A DNA stretch of 64,000 bases from Deinococcus peraridilitoris DSM 19664 (GTDB taxonomy: Bacteria > Deinococcota > Deinococci > Deinococcales > Deinococcaceae): contig NC_019793.1 in assembly GCF_000317835.1 (NCBI RefSeq), positions 1,071,001-1,135,000 of the forward strand. Reading direction: 5' to 3'. Made by a program: the position numbers and the translations under genes. A model generated the notes under the pieces. It made no database searches. It saw only the letters and a program-made list of their open reading frames with translations, and was not told the origin of the DNA. Below, piece after piece: positions 53,686 to 62,301 of this stretch (positions within the stretch are counted from its first letter, which is position 1; every line of letters begins with the position of its first letter).

Positions 53686-54557
53686 ACTTCTCCTTCAGTG
53701 GTGCGCGCGGCCACACCCAAAGTCACCCGCTGTGCAAACGCATCGAGCGCGGCAAAGTCACTCATTTCCGGTGCCACCTCCAGCACCAGGGCAGGCTTGC
53801 GCGCTCCCGCCGCGAGGCGCTCAGCCGCCTGCCGCCATACCCGCGAACGCGCCGGCACCACAAACACCAGGCCCCGCACGGCCGACTTGCCTTCCAGCGC
53901 TAGCTGCGCCCCAGCCAGCGCCCGCAGACCGGGCGTGCCGGCACCCGAACGCAGACCACGCTCCAGCACTGTCGCGCGTGGCATTTCGCTGCTGTACACC
54001 GCGTGCAGGCCCGAGGCCGCCAGCCGGGCAGGCAATTCACCCAGCAAGAAGGGCTCGGAGAGCAGCACGTCCGGCCCGATCACCGCAACGCTGCGTTTAC
54101 TGGCCGCGCTGAGTTCGGGCGCCGCTTCACGTGCCGGCGTCAGCAGGGGCCGGTGCCGGTCAAGCGCGCGCCTCACCACACCCGGATTGTGGATGAGGTG
54201 GGTACCGAGCTCCGCGGCGGCGCCGGCAGCGGCCTGTCCACTTTCGGGAACACTGAGCAGGTTGGGCAGGCTGCTGACCCGCTGCGAGAGAACGTCCACG
54301 AACGCCTCACCCCAGGGATCGCCTTCGATGCCCTCCAGTTGCGGCAGTACGATCAGGTCGGCCTGACCGAGCTCCAGGATTCGTCCCAGGGCGAGCTGTA
54401 CGTGCGGTGGCTCACCCGCGAGGCTTTCTTGTCCCAGGGCGTAGGCTTCGCTTTTGGGCATGCTGCCCTGCACGACGCCCACACCCAGGTCGTTGAGGTA
54501 AGGCTCCCAAAAACGCCTGTAGCGCGAGCCAAGGGTGTCGAGTAAACCAACATTCAT
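53682..54557 (-). CDS. Acyl-CoA dehydratase activase-related protein (DUF2229-like)
   Basis: A 291-residue soluble protein. The opening NVGLLDTLGSRYRRFWEPYLNDLGV, then DLIVLPQLEGIEGDPWGE, resembles the part of 2-hydroxyacyl-CoA dehydratase activase-related proteins that shares the DUF2229/HgdB-type fold. The conserved Cys residues that bind an iron-sulphur cluster in those enzymes are absent here, so it is not likely to be a dehydratase. Function is unknown. The start is supported by TACACT 6 nt upstream. Coupled to the small membrane protein. Confidence 0.5.
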   Translation of the reverse strand: MNVGLLDTLGSRYRRFWEPYLNDLGVGVVQGSMPKSEAYALGQESLAGEPPHVQLALGRILELGQADLIVLPQLEGIEGDPWGEAFVDVLSQRVSSLPNLLSVPESGQAAAGAAAELGTHLIHNPGVVRRALDRHRPLLTPAREAAPELSAASKRSVAVIGPDVLLSEPFLLGELPARLAASGLHAVYSSEMPRATVLERGLRSGAGTPGLRALAGAQLALEGKSAVRGLVFVVPARSRVWRQAAERLAAGARKPALVLEVAPEMSDFAALDAFAQRVTLGVAARTTEGEV

Positions 54558-54563
54558 CAAGAC

Positions 54564-54569
54564 AGTGTA
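54564..54569 (-). promoter_or_regulatory. -10 box, leaderless type
   Basis: Minus-strand TACACT, 6 nt, then ATG 54557. Confidence 0.55.
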
Positions 54570-54673
54570 GAGGGCAAAGCGGCCCGGACATAGGGCGCCG
54601 GGCTGCTGATGTGCTGATGCTCAGCTGGGAGCACGGAAGCGGGAAATGCCGCTTTCCCAGAGTGACCGGGCGC

Positions 54674-55165
54674 TCAGGTAAAGTCACCTGGCCCTCGCCG
54701 GTAATCACCCGACTTACCGCCGCTTTTGGCCAGCAGCCGGACATCGGTGATCTCGATGGCCTTGCTGGCCGCCTTGAGCATGTCGTAGACGTTCAGGGCC
54801 GCACTCATCACGGCAGTCAGCGCCTCCATCTCGACCCCGGTAGGGCCTACGGTGCGTACAGTGGCGGTGATGTGCACGCCCTCTTCATGGAGCTGCACGC
54901 TCACGTCAATTCCCGTGATGGGCAGCGGATGACACAGCAGCACCAGATCGGCCGTGCGCTTGGCCCCACCGATGGCCGCCAGCCGCGCCACCACGAGGGG
55001 GTCACCTTTCTTGTTGCCCCCGATCAGCGCCGCACGCGCCTCGGGGGGCAGCCGGACCCAGGCTTCGGCCGTCGCGCTGCGGGAGGTGGCCTGCTTGTCG
55101 CTCACGTCCACCATGCGCGGCTGCCCGCCCTGAAAGTGGGTCAGGGCCGCGCCAGCCTCGCTCAC
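54674..55165 (-). CDS. moaC: Cyclic pyranopterin monophosphate synthase (MoaC)
   Basis: A 163-residue enzyme of molybdenum cofactor synthesis, converting the MoaA product to cPMP. The MoaC blocks are [18 protein letters not shown] near residue 18, [22 protein letters not shown] (about 68) and [26 protein letters not shown]. The GTG start is 9 bp after the yceD stop. No other moa gene is nearby, so its partners lie elsewhere. Confidence 0.95.
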   Translation of the reverse strand: MSEAGAALTHFQGGQPRMVDVSDKQATSRSATAEAWVRLPPEARAALIGGNKKGDPLVVARLAAIGGAKRTADLVLLCHPLPITGIDVSVQLHEEGVHITATVRTVGPTGVEMEALTAVMSAALNVYDMLKAASKAIEITDVRLLAKSGGKSGDYRRGPGDFT

Positions 55166-55174
55166 CGGGCGTCC

Positions 55175-55753
55175 TCACTCATCAGGCAGTTCCAGACCCT
55201 TGAGGGCCGCAAAGGGCGAAGAAGTGGCATGCGGAGCATCCTCCTCGACGGGAACGCGCGCAGCGTGTTCGCAGGTCTGCTCGTTGAGGTCGGTTCCGCA
55301 CACCTGGCAGAGCCCTTTGCAGTCCGGGTCATGCAGCACGCTGAGTGGCCCTTCCATGATGGCGACTTCGGCCAGGTAGGCGCTGAGATCAAGCGAGGGG
55401 TCACCGAAGAGCAGCACCTCTTCTCCGCTCTCGGCTTCAGCGATGTGCGGCGCTTCCACGCCGGGACTGTAGCGCAGGAGCATGCCGAGTTTCAGCTTCT
55501 GAGGAAACTCGACGGGTCGCAGGCAGCGGGCACACTCGAGCAGCAGGGTCGGCTCGAAGCGGCCCGAGAGCCAGAAGTCTTCCCCGCCGATGGAATTGGC
55601 GCTCAGGTCATAAAGAGCGGGTCGAGCGAAAGTCAGTACCTGCTCCTGGCCTCCCTGCTCATAGCGCAGTTCGGGAACCTCGCCACGGCTGCCGGTGTCA
55701 CCCTGGGTGCGCAGCAGGCTGGACATGTTCAATACGGGTGCAGAAGTGGTCAT
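55175..55753 (-). CDS. YceD/DUF177 family protein
   Basis: 192 residues of the DUF177 (YceD) family, linked to 23S rRNA accumulation and usually next to rpmF. A double Cys site is seen (LECARCLRPV near residue 75 and CKGLCQVCGTDLN near residue 147), and a strand DPSLDLSAYLAEVAIMEGP. The start is supported by TATCAT 6 nt upstream; the longer frame to 55825 is not. Here it is paired with moaC, not with rpmF. Confidence 0.85.
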   Translation of the reverse strand: MTTSAPVLNMSSLLRTQGDTGSRGEVPELRYEQGGQEQVLTFARPALYDLSANSIGGEDFWLSGRFEPTLLLECARCLRPVEFPQKLKLGMLLRYSPGVEAPHIAEAESGEEVLLFGDPSLDLSAYLAEVAIMEGPLSVLHDPDCKGLCQVCGTDLNEQTCEHAARVPVEEDAPHATSSPFAALKGLELPDE

Positions 55754-55759
55754 CCTGGC

Positions 55760-55765
55760 ATGATA
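55760..55765 (-). promoter_or_regulatory. -10 box, leaderless type
   Basis: Minus-strand TATCAT, 6 nt, then ATG 55753. Confidence 0.6.
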
Positions 55766-55891
55766 AAGCCTGCCTGTACGCAACATGCCGCCACGCATTC
55801 CAATAGCGCGAGGGTGTATATTCAAATTTTCGAATATTCATGCACACAATAAAAGAACGTCTGACAGGAAATAAATCCGTATCAGTCCTGA

Positions 55892-55897
55892 TACATT
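55892..55897 (+). promoter_or_regulatory. -10 box, leaderless type
   Basis: TACATT, 6 nt, then ATG 55904. About 70 bp upstream lies ATATTC-8 bp-GAATAT, a possible regulator site. Confidence 0.55.
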
Positions 55898-55903
55898 GAA
55901 TAT

Positions 55904-56788
<885 letters not shown>

Positions 56789-56812
56789 GAACTTCCACGT
56801 CTGAACAAACAA

Positions 56813-56841
56813 AAAGGTTACGCAGGACCTGCGTAACCTTT
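56813..56841. terminator. Bidirectional terminator
   Basis: A perfect 13-bp stem AAAGGTTACGCAG with its complement around GAC, T-rich on both sides, between convergent genes. Confidence 0.85.
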
Positions 56842-56847
56842 GTTCTT

Positions 56848-57399
56848 TTATTTGCTGGCGAGGGTATTGCCCTCTGTGGTGGAGCGTACCGTGAGAAACA
56901 CGGGTAGGGTCGTCCCTTTACCTCGACCGTCGTCGAACTTTACCATGAGCGCATGACGGCCAGGTTCGGCATCCTTGGGTACCGTGATGTTGTACACAAC
57001 ACGAACATAATCACGATAACGGACCGTAGTGCTGTATCGGTCATCTTTGGTATCCACGATCTGCCTTAAAGCGTCTGCTCTTTCAAGCGAAATGGCCCAG
57101 TTCCGTGGTAGATCCACTGGTCTGATTTTCAGCCAGGTAATGCGTTGCTGTACGCTGTTGACGTCTTTGCCGAAGCTCCGATTATCGAAGTCGATTTTGA
57201 GCATCCCGTCCAAGAGCGCTTCATCAAGTTCCAGGGCGCCCGCAGGGTATTTATATGCCAGCTGCATGTTCTGTCCGGCAGCAGTCTGAACGGACTCGAT
57301 GGGATTGACCTCGCGAATCCCAGCACCACTTGTCATTGAAGGCGCACATGCTCCCAGCAGTAGGGCTGTCAGCAAAGCCAGCGGAAGTTTCTTGATCAT
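56848..57399 (-). CDS. Putative lipoprotein, function unknown
   Basis: 183 residues. The signal peptide MIKKLPLALLTALLLGAC ends in the lipobox LLGAC (Cys18). The mature part has beta-strand-like segments (YVRVVYNITVPKDAEPGRHALMV, TTLPVFLTVRS) resembling a small immunoglobulin-like domain. GGAG precedes the start. I recognise no family. It ends at the terminator shared with arginase; upstream a 46-bp palindrome separates it from ddrO. Confidence 0.7.
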   Translation of the reverse strand: MIKKLPLALLTALLLGACAPSMTSGAGIREVNPIESVQTAAGQNMQLAYKYPAGALELDEALLDGMLKIDFDNRSFGKDVNSVQQRITWLKIRPVDLPRNWAISLERADALRQIVDTKDDRYSTTVRYRDYVRVVYNITVPKDAEPGRHALMVKFDDGRGKGTTLPVFLTVRSTTEGNTLASK

Positions 57400-57456
57400 C
57401 GGCGAACTCCTTGTGTACCCTCAGAATTCCCTCATTGGGCCACTTAAGCTACAACA

Positions 57457-57502
57457 CCAAAGCGGAGAGAGACGGCAAATTTGCCGTCTCTCTCCGCTTT
57501 GG
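57457..57502. terminator. 46-bp perfect palindrome downstream of ddrO
   Basis: Arms of 23 bp (57457-57479 and 57480-57502) are exact complements with no spacer, centred on AAATTT. It lies 11 bp after the ddrO stop and is probably its terminator. Confidence 0.75.
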
Positions 57503-57512
57503 CTGCGTCAAA

Positions 57513-57902
<390 letters not shown>

Positions 57903-58009
57903 GCTCACCTCCCTGGCTGCGGCGACGGCGCGTCGACTGAAAGGCCAGACGTGCTTTGCTCCGCCAGTGTGGGGATTGGGTGTGTACAGAATTCCCCACG
58001 GATAGTTGG

Positions 58010-58038
58010 AGTGTAACACCCTCCCAGACTCTGGTCAA
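58010..58038 (-). promoter_or_regulatory. Promoter of ddrO
   Basis: Minus strand: TTGACC, a 17-bp spacer, then TACACT with an upstream TG (extended -10). The leader to the ddrO start is about 100 nt. It does not overlap the RDRM-like site. Confidence 0.65.
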
Positions 58039-58060
58039 TACAGAATATCCGACGCAATTG

Positions 58061-58089
58061 TTGTCAGACCCGTATCGGTATGTTATGAT
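58061..58089 (+). promoter_or_regulatory. Promoter of the 83-residue gene
   Basis: TTGTCA (58061-58066), 17 bp, TATGAT (58084-58089). The -10 box lies within the RDRM-like motif. Confidence 0.65.
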
Positions 58090-58099
58090 CGTAATATAA
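58083..58099. promoter_or_regulatory. Radiation/desiccation response motif (DdrO operator)
   Basis: TTATGATCGTAATATAA, 17 bp. It matches the known motif ends TTATG...CATAA except for T in place of C. It sits between ddrO and the divergent small gene and covers the latter's -10 box, so DdrO should block that promoter directly. Confidence 0.65.
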
Positions 58100-58124
58100 G
58101 AAGGATTTCTGCCAAGGAGGCGTT

Positions 58125-58376
58125 ATGCGGGCACTGGAAACAATTGCACACACCATCAAAATTGGCAAGGTTCATCCCACCACTGTTGTAAACACCCTGA
58201 TCGAGGTCGAAAACGAGGGAGGGACCGGGGCTCTCAGGCGTGTGGAGCGTCACCTGGCCCTCAGCGAAGAGGCCCTGCGCGAACGTGCCCACCCTCACAG
58301 CCGCCTCGCCCGGGCCTGGCTCGACGCTACCCGCGCTTATCTGGTCGCCCACGCAGAGTGCAAACGCGCAGTGTGA
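58125..58376 (+). CDS. 83-residue protein, candidate DdrO-regulated gene
   Basis: An 83-residue basic helical protein (MRALETIAHTIKIGKVHPTT..., later RVERHLALSEEALRERAHPH). It has no Cys, membrane segment or signal. AAGGAGG lies 5 nt before the ATG, an unusually strong site. Its promoter carries the RDRM-like motif, so it should be induced after irradiation or desiccation when IrrE cleaves DdrO (inference). It may correspond to one of the small damage-induced genes reported in other Deinococcus, which I cannot check here. A strong terminator follows directly. Confidence 0.7.
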   Translation: MRALETIAHTIKIGKVHPTTVVNTLIEVENEGGTGALRRVERHLALSEEALRERAHPHSRLARAWLDATRAYLVAHAECKRAV

Positions 58377-58431
58377 AACGAGCAGCGAAAAGCCCGGCCA
58401 GTTCCAGGCCGGGCTCTTTGCTGCTCGTTTT
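58377..58431. terminator. Bidirectional terminator
   Basis: Outer stem AACGAGCAGC / GCTGCTCGTT and inner stem AGCCCGGCC / GGCCGGGCT with a 7-nt loop, then T4 on the plus strand. Lies between convergent genes. Confidence 0.85.
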
Positions 58432-59947
58432 AGGGTTGCAACGCTGTCTGCGGCAAGGCGTAGATGTCCTGGTACTTCTCGCGTAGATACCGCACGTACG
58501 GCTCAGCTGAAAGTGATCGGCCCGTGGCCCGCTCGGTCAATTCACGCGGTGTCAGTGTCCGGCCGTGGCGATGCACGTGGTGCTGTAGCCAGGCCAGTAG
58601 CGGCCCATACTGCCCGCTCCGCAGGCCTGGCTCGATGGCGCTGTCCTGAGCCTTGGCTGCTTCGAGCAGTTGCACGCTCAGCAGGTTACCCAGGCTGTAG
58701 GTCGGGAAATAGCCGATCAGGCCCGCTGACCAGTGAATGTCCTGCAGCACCCCCTCAGCGTTCGATCTCGGCGTCACGCCCAGGTATTGCTCCATCTTGG
58801 CGTTCCAGGCCTCAGGCAGCTCTGATACGTTCAATGTGCCTTCCAGCACGGCCAGCTCCAGCTCGAAGCGCAGCATGATGTGGAAGTTGTAGGTCACCTC
58901 ATCGGCCTCCACACGAATCAGGCTGGGCTGCACGCGGTTGACGGCCTTGTAAAGCATCTCAGCATCGATTCCTTCGAGTGCTTCCGGGAACACCGCCTGA
59001 AAATGCGGAAAGTAATGCTGCCAGAAGGGCCGCGAACGACCGATCAGGTTCTCGAACATCCGCGACTGGCTTTCATGTACGCCCAGGCTGGCTCCCCGCG
59101 AAAGCGGCGTGCGAGCCAGTTCGGCTGCGACGCCGTGCTCGTACATGCCATGGCCCGTCTCGTGCCAGGTGCCGAACAGGCTCATGGGAAAGTAATGCGC
59201 GTCAAAGCGCGTGGTGATACGGATGTCGTTGCGACTGAAATTCGTCTGGAACGGGTGTGCGCTGATGTCCAGCCGGGAAAACTCACCCTTGAGCCCCAGG
59301 TCTTCCGCCACTTCGAGGGCGAAACGGCGCTGTCGGTCCACGTCGAACTCACGTGTCAGTACACCGTAATCAGTTGCGTCACCGGCTGCGACGATGGCCT
59401 GCAACAGCGGCAGCGTCTCGTCACGCAGGCCGGCAAAAATCCGCTTGACCTCAGCTGCGCGGGCACCCGGCTCGTAATCGTCGAGCAAGGCATCATAGGG
59501 GTGATCGTCGAATCCCACCAGGTCGGCGTAGCGGCGGGCCAGATCGAACATCTTCTCCAGGTGAGGCTCGAACGACCGGAAATCGTCGTTTTTTCGCGCG
59601 GCCAGCCAGGCATGATGTGCCTCGTTCTCGGCACGCGCCTTTTCCTCGACGAACTCGGTGGGAATTTTGGTGGCGCGGTCGTAGTCGCGCCGCGTGACCC
59701 GTACCAGCGCTTCCTCGACCGTGCCGCTTTCTGCCGGCTGCGCTTCCAGACCGCACAGCAGCTCCTCGATACGCGGTGTGGTGAAGCGCTCGTGTGCCAG
59801 GCTTGCCACGGTGGCCACCTGCAGGCCTCGCACGGACGCAGCAGCGGGGGGCATGTGGGTTTCCTGGTCCCAGGAAAGGAGTGCGGCCGCAGCCTCCAGA
59901 TCGCTGACCTGCCCCAGCAGCGTCTTCAGTTCTTCGAGGGTATCCAT
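58430..59947 (-). CDS. M32 family metallocarboxypeptidase
   Basis: A 505-residue thermostable-type carboxypeptidase (Taq family). The zinc site is WHETGHGMYEHG (HExxH near residue 264) with the downstream Glu in LGVHESQSRMFENLIGRSR. The family block IDEIYQ/YPAGLIGYFPTYSLGNLLS is seen as SAGLIGYFPTYSLGNLLS. It removes C-terminal residues from peptides in the cytoplasm. Length is normal. It stands alone after the terminator. Confidence 0.93.
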   Translation of the reverse strand: MDTLEELKTLLGQVSDLEAAAALLSWDQETHMPPAAASVRGLQVATVASLAHERFTTPRIEELLCGLEAQPAESGTVEEALVRVTRRDYDRATKIPTEFVEEKARAENEAHHAWLAARKNDDFRSFEPHLEKMFDLARRYADLVGFDDHPYDALLDDYEPGARAAEVKRIFAGLRDETLPLLQAIVAAGDATDYGVLTREFDVDRQRRFALEVAEDLGLKGEFSRLDISAHPFQTNFSRNDIRITTRFDAHYFPMSLFGTWHETGHGMYEHGVAAELARTPLSRGASLGVHESQSRMFENLIGRSRPFWQHYFPHFQAVFPEALEGIDAEMLYKAVNRVQPSLIRVEADEVTYNFHIMLRFELELAVLEGTLNVSELPEAWNAKMEQYLGVTPRSNAEGVLQDIHWSAGLIGYFPTYSLGNLLSVQLLEAAKAQDSAIEPGLRSGQYGPLLAWLQHHVHRHGRTLTPRELTERATGRSLSAEPYVRYLREKYQDIYALPQTALQP

Positions 59948-60028
59948 GCGTCACAACCTAACAGCTTTTTTGCCTGCACCGTGTGCTTCAGGCCAAAGAA
60001 CCTGTCCACCATCCCATCAGGCGCAGGC

Positions 60029-61273
60029 TCACTGCCAGCGCTCGCGTTGCTCCACCGCCTCTCCCAGCAATAACGGCCGCACTTCCCCGATCAGGTACAG
60101 GCTGCCGGCCACGACCGCCGGACCCTCGGGCAGCATTGCCAGGGCTTCTTCCGGCGTCGCAGCGACCCTGACCGGAACGTTCCAGAGCGTCGTGAGGGTC
60201 TCCGGCCGTGACGCCCGTGGAGAAAGCGTTGCCCGTGTCAGAATCACCTCGGACACCGTCGGGGTCAGCTCATGCACAATCCTTTCCACATCTTTTCCCT
60301 CGGAGACGCCAAAAATCAGCGGTACCGGCGTCATTCCCAACGAACTCAGGGTGCGCGCCAGCGCCCGCGCGCCGTCCACATTGTGTGCACCGTCAAGCAG
60401 AACCTCACGCCCCTGCCAGCAAAGACGTTCCAGCCGTCCGGGCCAGCGGGCCGTGACGGCCCCGCGCGCGATCGCCTCCGTTCCCACACCCAGCCGCAAC
60501 GCCGCCAAGGCAGCCAGGGCGGCATTACGCGCGCCATGCTCGCCCAGGAGCCCTGTACCGAACTCAACCTGCCCTACCGGGCTCGACAACCGCACCCATG
60601 AGCCATTCCAGCCTTGTGCTTCGACCTCATACGGCGCGTCACGCCCCAGCACCCACAGGTCCGCCTCCCGACCTTGCAGAATTTCCAGTGCCGCGCCCTC
60701 CACACCGGTCACCGCCAGGCCGCCCCACCGCAAAATACCGGCCTTTTCGGCCGCAATCTGCTCAAGCGTGCTACCCAGCACCTCGGTGTGGTCAAACCCA
60801 ACCGTCGTCACGACGCTGAGCAGCGGCTCCAGCGCGTTCGTCGCATCAAGTCGTCCACCCAGACCAACCTCCATCACCGCAAGACGCACGGACGCCTCGG
60901 CAAACAGCAGCACGCCCAGCGCCGTCACGATCTCGAAAAATGTCGCCCCGACCGCTTCGGCGTGCGGTTGCACACGCAGCAACGCCTCCTCGACACATTC
61001 CTCGGGCAGTTCCTGGCCATCTACCTGAAAGCGCTCTGCAAAACGGGTCAGATGGGGCGAGGTGAACAGCCCGACCCGAATGCCCGAGGCCTGCAGCATC
61101 CCGGCCAGCACGGCGCTGGTGCTCCCCTTTCCGTTGGTGCCTCCTACCAGCACAACATCAAAGGACCGCTGGGGACTTCCCAAGCGGTCCAGCAGTTCGC
61201 GTACACGTGCCAAACCGGGATGGACACCAAAACGCTGCTGCGCGAACAGCCAGCTGAGCGCCTGCGTCAACAC
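60029..61273 (-). CDS. folC: Folylpolyglutamate synthase / dihydrofolate synthase
   Basis: A 414-residue Mur-ligase-like ATP enzyme adding glutamate to dihydropteroate or folates. The P-loop is VGGTNGKGSTSAVLAG (about residue 44), followed by GLFTSPHLTRFAERFQVDG. Other blocks are EVGLGGRLDATNAL and HTEVLGSTLEQIAAEKAGI, and the second domain shows LLDGAHNVDGARAL. Length is typical. It is 37 bp downstream of the pyrophosphatase gene on the same strand, so possibly co-transcribed. Confidence 0.95.
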   Translation of the reverse strand: MLTQALSWLFAQQRFGVHPGLARVRELLDRLGSPQRSFDVVLVGGTNGKGSTSAVLAGMLQASGIRVGLFTSPHLTRFAERFQVDGQELPEECVEEALLRVQPHAEAVGATFFEIVTALGVLLFAEASVRLAVMEVGLGGRLDATNALEPLLSVVTTVGFDHTEVLGSTLEQIAAEKAGILRWGGLAVTGVEGAALEILQGREADLWVLGRDAPYEVEAQGWNGSWVRLSSPVGQVEFGTGLLGEHGARNAALAALAALRLGVGTEAIARGAVTARWPGRLERLCWQGREVLLDGAHNVDGARALARTLSSLGMTPVPLIFGVSEGKDVERIVHELTPTVSEVILTRATLSPRASRPETLTTLWNVPVRVAATPEEALAMLPEGPAVVAGSLYLIGEVRPLLLGEAVEQRERWQ

Positions 61274-61310
61274 CCACCGACCTGTCCGTCTTCAGCGCGA
61301 GACAGCACCG

Positions 61311-62240
61311 TCACTGTCCTTCAAAGTAGGCTTCGAGCACTGGAACGATCTGCTTCTTGCGCGAAATCCGGCTGCCCAGGTCCGCAACGCCGTCTTCGAT
61401 GTTTGCCCCGAACGCCTCACGCAGCATCAACTCCTCGGTGGCACTCAGGACCAAAGTGCGGTTGGTTTCATTGAGGATATCGACCACGCTCAGCACCACA
61501 CCGGCCAGGTGGGACTTCGCCTTTTCCTGGTCCATGGCGGAGAGCAGTTCTGCCTTGCGGCCGAACACGTACCCTGGGTTGGTCGTCTCCACCACGCCCA
61601 GGCCATAAGGCCGACCCGCGAACTCGAAGACCTTGTAGTCCATCTTGAGCAGCTTCTCGGCTGCGATATCCCCCAAGTCACTTTTCGCGGCGAACATTCC
61701 ACCGGCGTAAGCTGACACGTCAGCAATTCCGGCGATCTGCGCCAGATAGGTGGCCACTTCACGGTCCTCGGGCGTGGTGGTCGGGCTGCGAAAGTGCAGG
61801 GTGTCGGACAGGATGGCCGAAAGTAGCAGGCGGGCGTCTGTCTGCTCGATGGGCAGGTTCGCCTCACGGTGCAGCTTGGCAAGAATGGTGCCCGTCGATC
61901 CAAGCGGCTCGAAACGCAAGTACACCGGCACGTTCGTCGCCAGATCCCCGAGCTTGTGATGGTCCACCACGTGCGTCACGTTCAAAGTCGCCAGGCTCGG
62001 CAGCGACTGGGAAGACTCGTTGTGGTCCACCAGCGCCACCGCCGAATCTTCGGGAAGTGAGTCGAGCAAAGGCGGCAGGTCCACCCCGGCCGTGCGCAGC
62101 ACAAACTCGGTCTCGCGGTTGGGCTCGCCCAGTCGGTACGCCTGCGCCTCCCGCCCGGTTCGGCGCAAAAAGCTGGCGTACACCAGGGCGGCGGTAATGG
62201 CGTCGGTGTCGGGGTTGAGGTGTCCGAAAACAGCTGTCAT
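61311..62240 (-). CDS. ppaC: Manganese-dependent inorganic pyrophosphatase (family II)
   Basis: A 309-residue DHH-family enzyme hydrolysing pyrophosphate. Metal motifs are FGHLNPDTDAI (about residue 5-15), LVDHNE (about 71), VVDHHKLGD (about 91) and AILSDTLHFRSPT (about 142). The C-terminal DHHA2 domain ends with GSRISRKKQIVPVLE, the substrate-binding SRKKQ. A consensus TATAAT ends 6 nt before the ATG, so the mRNA is probably leaderless. Mn dependence fits the Mn-rich physiology of Deinococcus. Confidence 0.95.
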   Translation of the reverse strand: MTAVFGHLNPDTDAITAALVYASFLRRTGREAQAYRLGEPNRETEFVLRTAGVDLPPLLDSLPEDSAVALVDHNESSQSLPSLATLNVTHVVDHHKLGDLATNVPVYLRFEPLGSTGTILAKLHREANLPIEQTDARLLLSAILSDTLHFRSPTTTPEDREVATYLAQIAGIADVSAYAGGMFAAKSDLGDIAAEKLLKMDYKVFEFAGRPYGLGVVETTNPGYVFGRKAELLSAMDQEKAKSHLAGVVLSVVDILNETNRTLVLSATEELMLREAFGANIEDGVADLGSRISRKKQIVPVLEAYFEGQ

Positions 62241-62246
62241 GCAGGG

Positions 62247-62252
62247 ATTATA
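62247..62252 (-). promoter_or_regulatory. Consensus -10 box, leaderless type
   Basis: Minus-strand TATAAT, 6 nt, then ATG 62240. It sits immediately after the terminator of the upstream gene. Confidence 0.7.
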
Positions 62253-62258
62253 GAGAAA

Positions 62259-62283
62259 AGAAAAACCCCCGCCGAAGCGGGGG
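62259..62283 (-). terminator. Rho-independent terminator of the slpA-like gene
   Basis: A 7-bp GC stem (CCCCCGC / GCGGGGG) with a TTCG tetraloop on the minus strand, followed by TTTTTCTTTT. Confidence 0.9.
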
Positions 62284-62301
62284 CTTGATTGAGAAGAGGG
62301 T

